A stretch of DNA of 64,000 nucleotides from Methylopila henanensis (lineage in GTDB: Bacteria > Pseudomonadota > Alphaproteobacteria > Rhizobiales > Methylopilaceae), in the NCBI RefSeq assembly GCF_042681025.1, contig NZ_JBHUER010000010.1, positions 735,896-799,895 on the forward strand. The letters run 5' to 3'. Shown one piece after another: positions 7,963 to 15,602 of this stretch. Within the stretch, counting starts at the first letter, position 1. Each line of letters opens with the position of its first letter. The notes under the pieces were generated by a model. That model worked only from the letters and a program-made list of their open reading frames with translations, was not told where the DNA came from and searched no databases. The translations under genes were made by a program, and so were the position numbers.

Positions 7963-8684
7963 GGGCGCTCCTCGCGATCCTGTCTGAAGTGCAGATAGGC
8001 TGGGTCGAACTCGGCGAAAGCCTTCAGAGCCGCCACGTCGGGAATGGTGATGCCGCGTCCCGCGGAGACGATCAGGCCGGCGCCGCGCAGACGCTGAAGA
8101 GCGCGGTTCACCGAGACGGTCGTCAGTCCCACGGTGTCGCCCAGCTCGGCCTGCGACAGCTCGAGCCTGAAGCTGTCGTCCGTGGCCTGGCCGACGACCT
8201 GCAATCGGACCAGCAGTTCGCAGAGGATGTGCGCGACGCGCGCGCTCGGCGTCCGGCGGCCCATGTTGACCAGCCATTCGCGCAGGATCGCGGCGTTGAC
8301 GAGCTCGGACCACCACAGCGCGCGGGCAAGCGCGGGACGCGAAGTCAGCATCAGGATATGATCTTCGTTGAGCTCCGCGACCTGGCACGGCGTCCGCGCG
8401 GCCATGCCGTGATCCATCTTGTCCAGCAGGAAGCCGTAAAGGTCGCAGAAGTCGCCCGGCACCAGATAGCCGATGATCTGCCGCTTGCCGTCCGGCAGCG
8501 TCTTGTAGCGATAGCCGTGTCCCTCGATGATCACATGGACGGTGTCGGTGTGGTCGCCCTCGCTGACGATGTCTTCACCGGCCTTCAGCGACCGTCCCCG
8601 TCCGATCACGGCGTGAAGAAGCGTCTTGTCCTCCTCCGGCAGCGGATGAAGCGCTTCGAGTTTTCTGATGATCGCAGTCGACAT
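7959..8684 (-). CDS. Crp/Fnr-family transcriptional regulator
   Basis: A 241-residue regulator with an N-terminal cyclic-nucleotide-binding-like barrel (about residues 20-120, IVSEGDHTDTVHVIIEGHGYRY) and a C-terminal Crp-type winged helix (about 150-225, LSQAELGDTVGLTTVSVNRALQRLRGAGLI). No N-terminal cysteine cluster like that of Fnr is present, so oxygen sensing through an iron-sulfur cluster is unlikely. The effector is unknown. Neighbours are ferritin-like and catalase genes, which fits a stress regulator. The start codon is 12 bp downstream of the stop of the 93-residue gene. Confidence 0.85.
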   Translation of the reverse strand: MSTAIIRKLEALHPLPEEDKTLLHAVIGRGRSLKAGEDIVSEGDHTDTVHVIIEGHGYRYKTLPDGKRQIIGYLVPGDFCDLYGFLLDKMDHGMAARTPCQVAELNEDHILMLTSRPALARALWWSELVNAAILREWLVNMGRRTPSARVAHILCELLVRLQVVGQATDDSFRLELSQAELGDTVGLTTVSVNRALQRLRGAGLIVSAGRGITIPDVAALKAFAEFDPAYLHFRQDREERP

Positions 8685-8696
8685 CCTGCCCCGTTC

Positions 8697-8978
8697 TCAA
8701 TCTACGCCGTGCGGACGATCTCCGGGCGCGCGCCCGGAGGCCTCGTCCCGCTGCGACGACAGCATCGCGTCGATGCGCGCGGATATGTGGTCCGCCACGC
8801 GGCCGTCGAGCTTCATCGCCTCCAGAGCCGTCTTCAGAGCCTCGAGCGCCTGCACGCGATCGTCTGCGGCGGCGTCGACATAGGCCTCGATATGCCGGTC
8901 GGCTGTTTCGAAGCCATCGTCGGTCGGGGAGCCGGCCGCCACCACAAACCACGTCAGACACGTCTGGAGATCGCTCAT
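8697..8978 (-). CDS. Hypothetical small protein upstream of Crp/Fnr gene
   Basis: A 93-residue soluble protein (MSDLQTCLTWFVVAAG...) that appears helical, with QALEALKTALEAMKLDGR in the middle. No known domain recognised. It is 12 bp from the Crp/Fnr gene on the same strand and is probably the first gene of that operon. A CACGTC-N5-GACGTG palindrome lies just in front of its start. Confidence 0.5.
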   Translation of the reverse strand: MSDLQTCLTWFVVAAGSPTDDGFETADRHIEAYVDAAADDRVQALEALKTALEAMKLDGRVADHISARIDAMLSSQRDEASGRAPGDRPHGVD

Positions 8979-8980
8979 TC

Positions 8981-8997
8981 CACGTCTATACGACGTG
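8981..8997. promoter_or_regulatory. Palindrome CACGTC-N5-GACGTG
   Basis: A perfect 6-bp inverted repeat with a five-base spacer, 3 bp before the start of the 93-residue gene, in the divergent region between that gene and the Mn catalase gene. It looks like a binding site for a dimeric regulator. Which regulator is unknown; it does not match the Fnr consensus TTGAT-N4-ATCAA. Confidence 0.35.
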
Positions 8998-9156
8998 CAA
9001 TAAAGGCCGGATATAAACTCCTATAACGCCGGGCGCCTCCCGCCGCCGATTTATCCCTCCATCCCTGCTTTCGCGCCTTTGCCCGCGGAACGACCGTCGC
9101 CTGAAAGCTCTCACCTATCGACGGCGGCGTGCGACGCGCCGCGAAGGGAGAGCGCA

Positions 9157-10068
9157 ATGTTCATGAGAATCGATCGGCTCCAGGCCNNNNNNNNNNNNNN
9201 NNNNNNNNNNNNNNNNNNNNNNNNNNNNNNNNNNGAGCTTCTGGGCGGCAAGTTCGGCGAGATGTCGACGCTGAACAACTACATGTTCCAGAGCTTCAAT
9301 TTCCGCAACAAGTCCAAGACCAAGCCGTTCTACAGCCTCGTCGCCAGCATCACGGCGGAAGAACTGGGCCACGTCGAGCTGGTGTCGAACGGCGTCGCGA
9401 TGCTGGCCAATGGCCCGACGCCGGAGGACGACCACGACCGCGACGTCTCCAAGGCGCCGTTCGAGGAGATGAAGGACATCCGTTCGGCGGCCTCGTTCCT
9501 CCACGCCGGAGGCGGCGCCATGCCCGCGGATTCGAACGGCCTGCCGTGGAACGGAACCTTCGTGTTCACGACCGGCAACCTGATCCTCGACCTGCTGCAC
9601 AACTTCTTCCTCGAGTGCGGCGCGCGGCTGCACAAGCTCCGGGTCTACGAGACGCTGTCCGACCCGACCGGCCGCGAGGTCTGCGGCTATCTGCTCGTCC
9701 GCGGCTCCGTGCATGCGCACTCCTATGCGCTTGCGCTCAAGAACCTGACCGGCGTGGAGATGGAGAAGATGCTTCCGACGCCGAACATCGATCTCTCCAA
9801 GATTCCGGAATCGCAGAAGTATCTCGACGAGGGCAGTCACCGTCGCCTTTACACCTGGGGCGAGGAGACCTACCGCGACATGGCCTCGATCTGGGGCCGG
9901 GGCGAGCAGGCGCTTCCCAATGATCCGCCCGGCGAGCTCGAGGTCGTGCACGGCGCGCCCGACGGCGCGCGGATCGACGAGCTGCAGGGCGCCTCGGCCG
10001 CCTTCACCAGCGATTACGACCCGGCCGAGATCTTCGAGATGGCCGCCAAGCTCCAGAAGAAGATGTGA
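9157..10068 (+). CDS. Manganese catalase (with assembly gap)
   Basis: A di-manganese, non-heme catalase that breaks down hydrogen peroxide in the cytoplasm. The N-terminus MFMRIDRLQA and the segment GGKFGEMSTLNNYMFQSFNF are family-typical; EELGHVELVS carries the metal-ligand Glu and His, and the second ligand set is in RGSVHAHSYALAL. The full product is about 303 residues. Sixteen codons at 9187-9234 are Ns, but the frame is intact across them. The ATG at 9157 has an AAGGGAG ribosome site. This non-heme enzyme complements katG in the same window. Confidence 0.93.
   Translation: MFMRIDRLQAXXXXXXXXXXXXXXXXELLGGKFGEMSTLNNYMFQSFNFRNKSKTKPFYSLVASITAEELGHVELVSNGVAMLANGPTPEDDHDRDVSKAPFEEMKDIRSAASFLHAGGGAMPADSNGLPWNGTFVFTTGNLILDLLHNFFLECGARLHKLRVYETLSDPTGREVCGYLLVRGSVHAHSYALALKNLTGVEMEKMLPTPNIDLSKIPESQKYLDEGSHRRLYTWGEETYRDMASIWGRGEQALPNDPPGELEVVHGAPDGARIDELQGASAAFTSDYDPAEIFEMAAKLQKKM
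9187..9234. other. Assembly gap (48 N) inside Mn catalase gene
   Basis: Forty-eight undetermined bases near the 5' end of the catalase gene. Length 48 keeps the frame, so the gap estimate is close to right, though family members suggest one residue more is possible. Confidence 0.95.
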
Positions 10069-10232
10069 TGCGCGGCGGCGGAGCCGGCGCGCAGGACCGC
10101 CAGTCCTGCCTGAGCCGGTCAAGGATGCAAAGGGGGCGACGGCTCCCTCGCAGACCGACCCCCGACACGACGGCGCATACGGCGCCGAGCCAACTGACGA
10201 CCTACGACCGAACACCAGAACGCAGGAGAGAA

Positions 10233-10685
10233 ATGATGGCCACCACCATCGGGCATGAGAGCGACATCACGAAGCTCGTCCAGAATCTGCTCTATCTCGA
10301 GCACGACGCGATCGCGGCCTACAACTCGACCATCGACAAGCTCGAAAGCGAGGCCCTCAAGGCGCAGGTCGCCGCCTTCCGCAACGACCATCTCGCGCAT
10401 GTCTCGACGCTGAAGACCATAGCGTCGGAGCTCGGGATCGAGGCTCCGCGCGAAGGCGACATGAAGCAGATGCTGACGACCGGGAAAGTGGCGATCGCCG
10501 GGCTGATGGGCGACAGCGCGATCCTGAAGGCGATGAAGACCAACGAGGACGACACGGTGACGGCCTATGACCGCGCCCGCCAGCACCAGGATGCGCGCCC
10601 CGAGTCCGTCGCCTTCTTCGAGCAGGCGCTTGGCGACGAGCAGAGGCACCGAACCTGGTTCGAAGACACCGCCGCCGCGGCTTGA
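10233..10685 (+). CDS. Ferritin-like domain protein
   Basis: A 150-residue helical protein (MMATTIGHESDITKLVQNLLYLEHDAIAAY...). LEHDAIAAY, FRNDHLAHVSTL, and GDEQRHRTWFED place glutamates and histidines in a ferritin/rubrerythrin-like four-helix arrangement. Related DUF2383/DUF4142-type proteins are stress-associated and of unclear reaction. The ATG at 10233 follows an AGGAGAG ribosome site. It lies 164 bp after the Mn catalase on the same strand and is probably part of the same peroxide or metal stress response. Confidence 0.75.
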   Translation: MMATTIGHESDITKLVQNLLYLEHDAIAAYNSTIDKLESEALKAQVAAFRNDHLAHVSTLKTIASELGIEAPREGDMKQMLTTGKVAIAGLMGDSAILKAMKTNEDDTVTAYDRARQHQDARPESVAFFEQALGDEQRHRTWFEDTAAAA

Positions 10686-10840
10686 GCCCCGTTCCATCGA
10701 AGCCAAGGCCTTGATCTTCTAAGTCAACGGCGGCTCGCCGCGACGGCCAGCGTCCCGCAGGCGATCGTAAATCCTCCACCGATGGGTGTGAGGCGGGGCC
10801 GGCGGCTTTCGGCTTCTGCTTAGCGCGCAGAAGATCGGCT

Positions 10841-11434
10841 TCACCCGTCGGCGCGGGCGGAGACCGTCGGCGCGGCGCCGGAGGCGATCACGACAAGAAC
10901 TTCCGCCTGCTCGTCGCCGAGGCTCCGGATTTCGTGCCGCTCCTCGCCGGAAAAGTAGAGACAGTCGCCCCGGCCCATCAGGATCTCTTCGCCGCCGAGC
11001 TTCACGGCGATCCTGCCCGAGACCACGAACAACATCTCCTCGCCGCCATGGGCCCACCGGGGACCGCCGATCGTCCCGGGCGACCGGGCGGGGCGCATGA
11101 GGAACGGCTCCATCATCTTGGCCGCCCGGCCCGTCGCGAGCGGCAGCAGGCCGTAGCCCTTCTCCGGGGAGCTGTGGTCTCCCGCGCGCTGCAGCGTGTA
11201 GCGCACGTTGGGGGCCGCGTTGAGGTCGAACAGCTGGGCGATGTTGACCTGCAGCGCGTTGGCGACGCGGAGCAGCGCGGTGATCGACGGCGTCTTCAGC
11301 CCGCGCTCGACCAGCGAGAGATAGCCGCGGGTCAGCTCGCTCATGCCCGCCAGCCGATCCAGGGTGAGGCCCCTTTCCTGGCGAAGGGCGCGGAGATTGG
11401 GCCCGAGCCGATCGCTGTTCGAGATATCCAGCAC
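10841..11434 (-). CDS. XRE-family regulator with C-terminal cupin domain
   Basis: A 197-residue regulator: an N-terminal lambda-repressor-like HTH (about residues 12-68, LRALRQERGLTLDRLAGMSELTRGYLSLVERG) and a C-terminal cupin barrel (about 118-185, HGGEEMLFVVSGRIAVKLGGEE). Proteins of this build (PuuR, SutR-like) sense small metabolites and usually control adjacent transport or catabolic genes. It faces away from the RidA/transporter operon across a 493-bp gap that holds two direct repeats, so it is the likely regulator of that operon. Confidence 0.87.
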   Translation of the reverse strand: MLDISNSDRLGPNLRALRQERGLTLDRLAGMSELTRGYLSLVERGLKTPSITALLRVANALQVNIAQLFDLNAAPNVRYTLQRAGDHSSPEKGYGLLPLATGRAAKMMEPFLMRPARSPGTIGGPRWAHGGEEMLFVVSGRIAVKLGGEEILMGRGDCLYFSGEERHEIRSLGDEQAEVLVVIASGAAPTVSARADG

Positions 11435-11927
11435 CGAATCCTCCGATCGCCGCTCCGTCGCACATTACGGCGGCCGGCGCATCATCCGTCTTGGCGCCGG
11501 GACGCGCTGGTCCGGCCACGAGTTTTATGGAGGAAATCATGCCCGAACCGCGCCGGCGATGCAATTATTTCAGGCGCCGATCGGGCGGAAATGAGCTGAA
11601 AAACAACGTTTCTGAACGCTCTCTGCGCAAGCCGAAGACGCGGCGCCCAGCGGATGAGCGCTGGATAGGCATGCCCTTAAAATCAGCTTTTGATTTCCAA
11701 CAGTAAACATGTTTCGATCCTCGGGCGGTCCGCGATGGCGGGCTGCGACATCAGAGGACAGGCAGCATGGCCACATCACCCACTCTCCGCCGCGGGCCGG
11801 AGGCCGAGAACGTCGGGGGCGACACCCGGTTCATTTCGGACAACACGCGGTTCATTTCAGGCAAATATTGCGCCAAGACGGGTGAATCCGGCCGCGGCCG
11901 CGTTGTCCCCGCCGCGGGGCCGGCGGC
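11435..11927. promoter_or_regulatory. Divergent regulatory region between XRE-cupin gene and RidA operon
   Basis: A 493-bp gap with no convincing gene. It is more AT-rich than the surroundings around 11560-11720, and it contains two direct repeats at 11827-11860. It probably holds the promoters of both divergent units. I could not fix a -35/-10 pair with confidence. Confidence 0.5.
11827..11860 (+). promoter_or_regulatory. Two direct repeats CGGTTCATTTC, 21 bp apart
   Basis: CGGTTCATTTCGG (11827-11839) and CGGTTCATTTCAG (11848-11860) repeat at exactly 21 bp, two helical turns, about 70 bp before the RidA start. This is the expected layout of two same-face operator sites, most simply for the XRE-cupin regulator next door. 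Confidence 0.5.
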
Positions 11928-12281
11928 GTGATCCGGCGCATCGGGAGCGGCCCCCGTCTGTCCGCCGCGACCGTCCATGGCGGCCTCGTCTACGTCTCCG
12001 GCCAGGTGCCGGACGATCTGAGCGTCGACGTCGTCGATCAGACCCGACAGGTGCTCACCAAGATCGACGCGATCCTCGCGGAGGCCGGGACCGACAAGAG
12101 CCGCATCCTGAGCGCCATGGTCTGGCTTCCGGCGATCGGCGATTTCGGGGCCTTCAACAGCGTGTGGGACGGCTGGATAGCGCCCGGCGCCGCGCCGTCG
12201 CGGGCCTGCGTCGAGAGCCGGCTGGCCGATCCGGCCATCAAGGTCGAGGTCGGCTGCATCGCGGCGCTGCCGACCGACTGA
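11928..12281 (+). CDS. RidA (YjgF/YER057c/UK114) family protein
   Basis: A 117-residue RidA-family protein (MIRRIGSGPRLSAATVHGGLVYVSGQV...). RidA proteins are cytoplasmic trimers; the founding members hydrolyse reactive enamine/imine intermediates to keto acids. The conserved arginine region is SRACVESRLADP and the tail VEVGCIAALP is typical. The GTG start fits the family N-terminus. It leads a run of four plus-strand genes with an MHS transporter, a MOSC protein and a VanB-type reductase, suggesting clearance of a reactive intermediate of the imported compound. Confidence 0.85.
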   Translation: MIRRIGSGPRLSAATVHGGLVYVSGQVPDDLSVDVVDQTRQVLTKIDAILAEAGTDKSRILSAMVWLPAIGDFGAFNSVWDGWIAPGAAPSRACVESRLADPAIKVEVGCIAALPTD

Positions 12282-12454
12282 TCTTTCGAAGCGTCACCCG
12301 CGCTCCGCGCGGCTTTGGCCTCCCGGCCTGATCGGCCGGGCGGCGCCGATCCCCTGCGCCTGGCGCGCGCCCGCGAGCGGGAGCGAGGAGCGCGGGGACC
12401 GGCCGATCCGACAGCCTGCAAACGAACGACGTCTCCACATCCCAGCGGGGGGTA

Positions 12455-13783
12455 ATGATGACAGTTGCAGCCGATATCTCTCAGGCGCCGGCGCTCGCCG
12501 CCGGCGAAAAGTTGCCGGACGCCGAACGCCGCAAGATCGTCTGGTCGAGCGTCATCGGCACGACCGTCGAGTGGTACGACTTCCTGATCTACGGGACGGC
12601 GGCGGCGCTCGTCTTCAACAAGCTGTTCTTCCCGAGCTTCGACCCGGTGGTCGGCACCATCGCGGCGTTCGGCTCCTACGCCGTCGGCTTCGCGGCCCGC
12701 CCGCTCGGCGGCGTGATCTTCGGCCATTTCGGCGACAAGCTCGGCCGCAAGGCGATGCTCTCGCTGACCCTTCTGATCATGGGCGTCGGCACCTTCCTGA
12801 TCGGGTTGCTGCCGACCTACGATCAGATCGGCGTCTGGGCGCCCATCCTGCTGGTGCTGCTGCGCCTGGTGCAGGGGCTCGGCATCGGCGGCGAATGGGG
12901 CGGCGCGGTGCTGATGGTCGTGGAGAGCGTCCCCGACCGGAAGCGCGGCTTCTACGGCGCGCTGGTGCAGCTCGGCTATCCGCTCGGCGTGATCACGTCG
13001 ATCGGCGCGTTCCGGATGGCGGGTCTGATGTCGGACGAGGACTTCCTGTCCTGGGGCTGGCGCATCCCGTTCCTCGCCAGCGCCCTGCTGGTGGTCGTCG
13101 GCCTGTTCATCCGCCTTCGCCTGCACGAGTCTCCCGCCTTCCAGCGCGTGAAGGAGCAGAACGTCGTCGCGAAGATGCCCGTGGTCGAAATCCTGACCCA
13201 GCACACCAGGACCTTCACCACGGCGGTGGGCCTCAAGGTCTCGGAGATCGCCTATGTCAGCATCGTCACGGTGTTCTCGATCTCCTACGTCACGTCCAAG
13301 CTCGGCCTGCCGCGCAGCGTCATCCTGAACGGCATCCTGATCGCGGCGATCATCGAGCTGTTCACCCTGCCGCTGTTCGGCATGCTGGCCGACCGCTACG
13401 GCCGGCGGACGATGTTCATCCTGGCCTGCGTCTTCTCGATCGGCTTCGCCTTCCCGATGTTCAGCCTCCTGAACACCGGCGACCCGACCATCATCACGAT
13501 CACGGTCGCGATCGCGCTGAGCCTGGGCCAGGGCGTCATGTTCGCGATCGGCGCCGCGTGGATGTCGGAACTGTTCGACGCGCGGCTGCGCTACACCGGG
13601 GCCTCGCTCGGCTTCCAGGTCGGCGCGGCGCTCAGCGGCGGCTTCACGCCGATGATCGCCGCCGCGCTCCTCGCCTGGAGCGGAGCGACCTGGCCGATCT
13701 CGATCTATCTGATCGTGCTCGCGCTGATCACGCTCTCGGCCACGCTGATGGCGCCCGAAACGGCCGGCAAGAAGATCGATTGA
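12455..13783 (+). CDS. MHS-family major facilitator (metabolite:proton symporter)
   Basis: A 442-residue inner-membrane transporter with twelve predicted membrane segments. VEWYDFLIYGTAAALVFNKLFFP is the hallmark of the metabolite:H+ symporter (KgtP/ShiA/ProP) subgroup, and the loop motifs GHFGDKLGRKAML and ADRYGRRTM are the MFS A-type motifs. Substrates in this group are organic acids, aromatic acids, betaines or osmolytes; which one applies is unknown. It lies 173 bp after the RidA gene, and a 7-bp inverted repeat (CCCGGCC / GGCCGGG, 12322-12340) stands in the gap. Confidence 0.9.
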   Translation: MMTVAADISQAPALAAGEKLPDAERRKIVWSSVIGTTVEWYDFLIYGTAAALVFNKLFFPSFDPVVGTIAAFGSYAVGFAARPLGGVIFGHFGDKLGRKAMLSLTLLIMGVGTFLIGLLPTYDQIGVWAPILLVLLRLVQGLGIGGEWGGAVLMVVESVPDRKRGFYGALVQLGYPLGVITSIGAFRMAGLMSDEDFLSWGWRIPFLASALLVVVGLFIRLRLHESPAFQRVKEQNVVAKMPVVEILTQHTRTFTTAVGLKVSEIAYVSIVTVFSISYVTSKLGLPRSVILNGILIAAIIELFTLPLFGMLADRYGRRTMFILACVFSIGFAFPMFSLLNTGDPTIITITVAIALSLGQGVMFAIGAAWMSELFDARLRYTGASLGFQVGAALSGGFTPMIAAALLAWSGATWPISIYLIVLALITLSATLMAPETAGKKID

Positions 13784-13887
13784 CGCCGGCCGGCGCATGA
13801 ACGACGACGCGCGGCTCCCGGACATCTCCGGGAGCCGTCCCCGTCCGGACCTTGAAGCGGCGTGACGTTCGCCGCGAGGAGACGACC

Positions 13888-14505
13888 ATGAGAGACGACG
13901 ACCAGCGTCAGGACGCCCTGCCCGACGCCGGGGCCGCCCGACCGGCCCCTACGATGATCGAGGCGTTCGAGCACGCCGCCGGATCGATCGCCCGCCATGT
14001 GACGGGCGGCGCCACAGGCTTCAAGGGCGTGCTGCTGCACATCCATGTGGCTCCCGCCGCGAGCTACGAGATGGAGGAGCTTGAGGAGGCGCATTGCGTC
14101 GCGGGCCGCGGGATCGTGGGCGACCGCTATTACGAGGGAACCGGCACCTATTCGCCGAAGCCCGACACGCGCGAGGTGACCCTGATCGAGCAGGAGGCGC
14201 TCGACGCGCTGTCGCGCAACGACCCGCCGCTTCAGGGCGGCGCCATCGCGCTCGCCGCCGGCGACCACCGGCGGAACCTCACCGTCCGCGGCGTGCCGCT
14301 CAACCACCTCGTCGGCCGCCGTTTCCGGGTCGGCGAGGTGATCCTGCGCGGGGGGCGGCTCAACTTCCCCTGCAAGTATCTTGAGGAACTTCTCGGACTG
14401 CCGGTCTACCTGCCGCTCTACAACCGGTCGGGCCTGAACGCGGGCATCGAGCGCGGCGGCGTGATCCGCCCCGGCGACGCGATCGAGCTGCTGGACGACG
14501 CCTGA
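13888..14505 (+). CDS. MOSC domain protein
   Basis: A 205-residue protein of the molybdenum-cofactor sulfurase C-terminal (MOSC) superfamily. VAGRGIVGDRYYEGTGTYSP and REVTLIEQEAL are the typical beta-barrel motifs, and the conserved cysteine is in GGRLNFPCKYLEELLG. MOSC proteins bind or carry sulfur or metal cofactors; some (YiiM, MARC-type) reduce N-hydroxylated substrates with a partner reductase. The ATG at 13888 follows AGGAG; an upstream in-frame ATG at 13852 lacks one. The reductase gene begins 4 bp after its stop. Confidence 0.85.
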   Translation: MRDDDQRQDALPDAGAARPAPTMIEAFEHAAGSIARHVTGGATGFKGVLLHIHVAPAASYEMEELEEAHCVAGRGIVGDRYYEGTGTYSPKPDTREVTLIEQEALDALSRNDPPLQGGAIALAAGDHRRNLTVRGVPLNHLVGRRFRVGEVILRGGRLNFPCKYLEELLGLPVYLPLYNRSGLNAGIERGGVIRPGDAIELLDDA

Positions 14506-14509
14506 TCCC

Positions 14510-15454
14510 ATGACCGCACGCATCGTGATGAAGCTGAAGGTCAAGGCCGCGCGGCTTGCGACCCCAAGCGTCCTGCATCTGACGCTCGTCCATCCGACCC
14601 GGCCGGCGCTGCCGGCGTGGGAGCCGGGCGCGCATGTCGACCTCAGGCTGCCGGACGGCAAGATCCGGCAGTACTCGCTCTGCGGCGATCCGCAGGACCT
14701 CGGCTCCTACGAGATCGCCATCAAGCGCGAGGACGCCGGCCGCGGTGCCTCGCTGTGGGCCCATCAGGCGCTGGTCGAAGGCGCGACCGCCCATGTCTCG
14801 GCGCCGCGCAACAATTTCCCGATCCGCGAGGCGACGCGCCATGTCTTCGTGCTGGGCGGCATCGGGGTGACGCCCGGCCTCGCCATGGTCCGGACACTGC
14901 GCGCCGAGGGCGCGGACGTCGCCGTCCACTTCTGCGCGCGCAGCGCGGCCGAAGCGCCACTACTCGCGGAACTGTCCGCGGCCTGCGGCGACCAGCTCTC
15001 GACGTGGTTCTCAAACGAGGGGCGGCGCTTCGATCCCGGCGCCCTCGGGCCCTACGCCGCCGGCGCGGTCCTCTATGTCTGCGGTCCCGGCCGCCTGCTG
15101 CAGGCCGTGCGGGACGCCGCCAGCGCGCTCGGCTGGCCGGAAGAGTCCGTCCACGCCGAAGCCTTTCAGGCGACGCTCGACGAGAACTTCAAGCCGGAGC
15201 CTTTCGAGGCGAAGCTCGCGTCGACGGGCGCGACGCTCCATGTGCCCGCGGACCGCTCGCTGCTCGACGTGCTGCGCGAGCATGGCGTCACCATGCCGTC
15301 GTCCTGCGAGCTCGGCGTGTGCGGCTCATGTGTGTGTGGCTACACGGAAGGCGTGGTCATCCACCGCGACGCCGCCATCTCGACCGCCGACCGGCAGGAC
15401 CGGATCGCGCCCTGCGTCTCCCGCGCGCGGGTGTCCGTCACGCTCGACCTCTGA
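14510..15454 (+). CDS. PDR/VanB-type flavin-iron-sulfur oxidoreductase
   Basis: A 314-residue reductase: a flavin-binding barrel (RQYSLCGDPQD, residues about 53-63), an NAD(P)-binding domain (VLGGIGVTPGLAMVRTL) and a C-terminal plant-type [2Fe-2S] domain with CELGVCGSC and a later APCVS cysteine. Enzymes of this type pass electrons from NAD(P)H to a Rieske oxygenase (VanA, phthalate dioxygenase) or another acceptor. No oxygenase gene lies nearby. Its four-base spacing after the MOSC gene makes that protein the most likely partner, in the manner of YiiM/MARC systems; this is inference. Confidence 0.88.
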   Translation: MTARIVMKLKVKAARLATPSVLHLTLVHPTRPALPAWEPGAHVDLRLPDGKIRQYSLCGDPQDLGSYEIAIKREDAGRGASLWAHQALVEGATAHVSAPRNNFPIREATRHVFVLGGIGVTPGLAMVRTLRAEGADVAVHFCARSAAEAPLLAELSAACGDQLSTWFSNEGRRFDPGALGPYAAGAVLYVCGPGRLLQAVRDAASALGWPEESVHAEAFQATLDENFKPEPFEAKLASTGATLHVPADRSLLDVLREHGVTMPSSCELGVCGSCVCGYTEGVVIHRDAAISTADRQDRIAPCVSRARVSVTLDL

Positions 15455-15462
15455 CGCCGCTC

Positions 15463-15510
15463 CCCCTCACCCGGCCCTTCGGGCCGACCTCTTCCCACCG
15501 GGGAGAGGTG
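15463..15510. repeat. Short dispersed-type inverted repeat
   Basis: CCCTCACCC-GGCCC-TTC-GGGCC-GACCTCTTCCC and a following GGGGAGAGGTG form a nested inverted repeat just after the reductase stop. This is a common intergenic repeat type in alphaproteobacteria. A shorter relative (CTCTCCC-TCGT-GGGAGAG) is at 38104-38121. Confidence 0.55.
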
Positions 15511-15557
15511 AAGAAGCGGCGCCGTTCTCGCTTTCCATCCAAGCCGAAAATTTCCGG

Positions 15558-15588
15558 CTTCGGGGCGCCGTCGCGCGGCGCCCCGAAG
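15558..15588 (-). terminator. Terminator of katG (possibly bidirectional)
   Basis: A perfect 13-bp stem CTTCGGGGCGCCG / CGGCGCCCCGAAG with a 5-base loop lies just past the katG stop. On the minus strand it is followed shortly by AAATTTTC. It separates the convergent reductase and katG genes. Confidence 0.7.
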
Positions 15589-15602
15589 TCATTCTTGCTG
15601 GA

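Noticed and set aside
12038..13825. Long minus-strand open frame (595 codons) opposite the MHS transporter
   Set aside because: Its product is Arg/Asp/Gln-rich without domains, and the plus strand holds a clear transporter. It is a mirror effect of high third-position GC.
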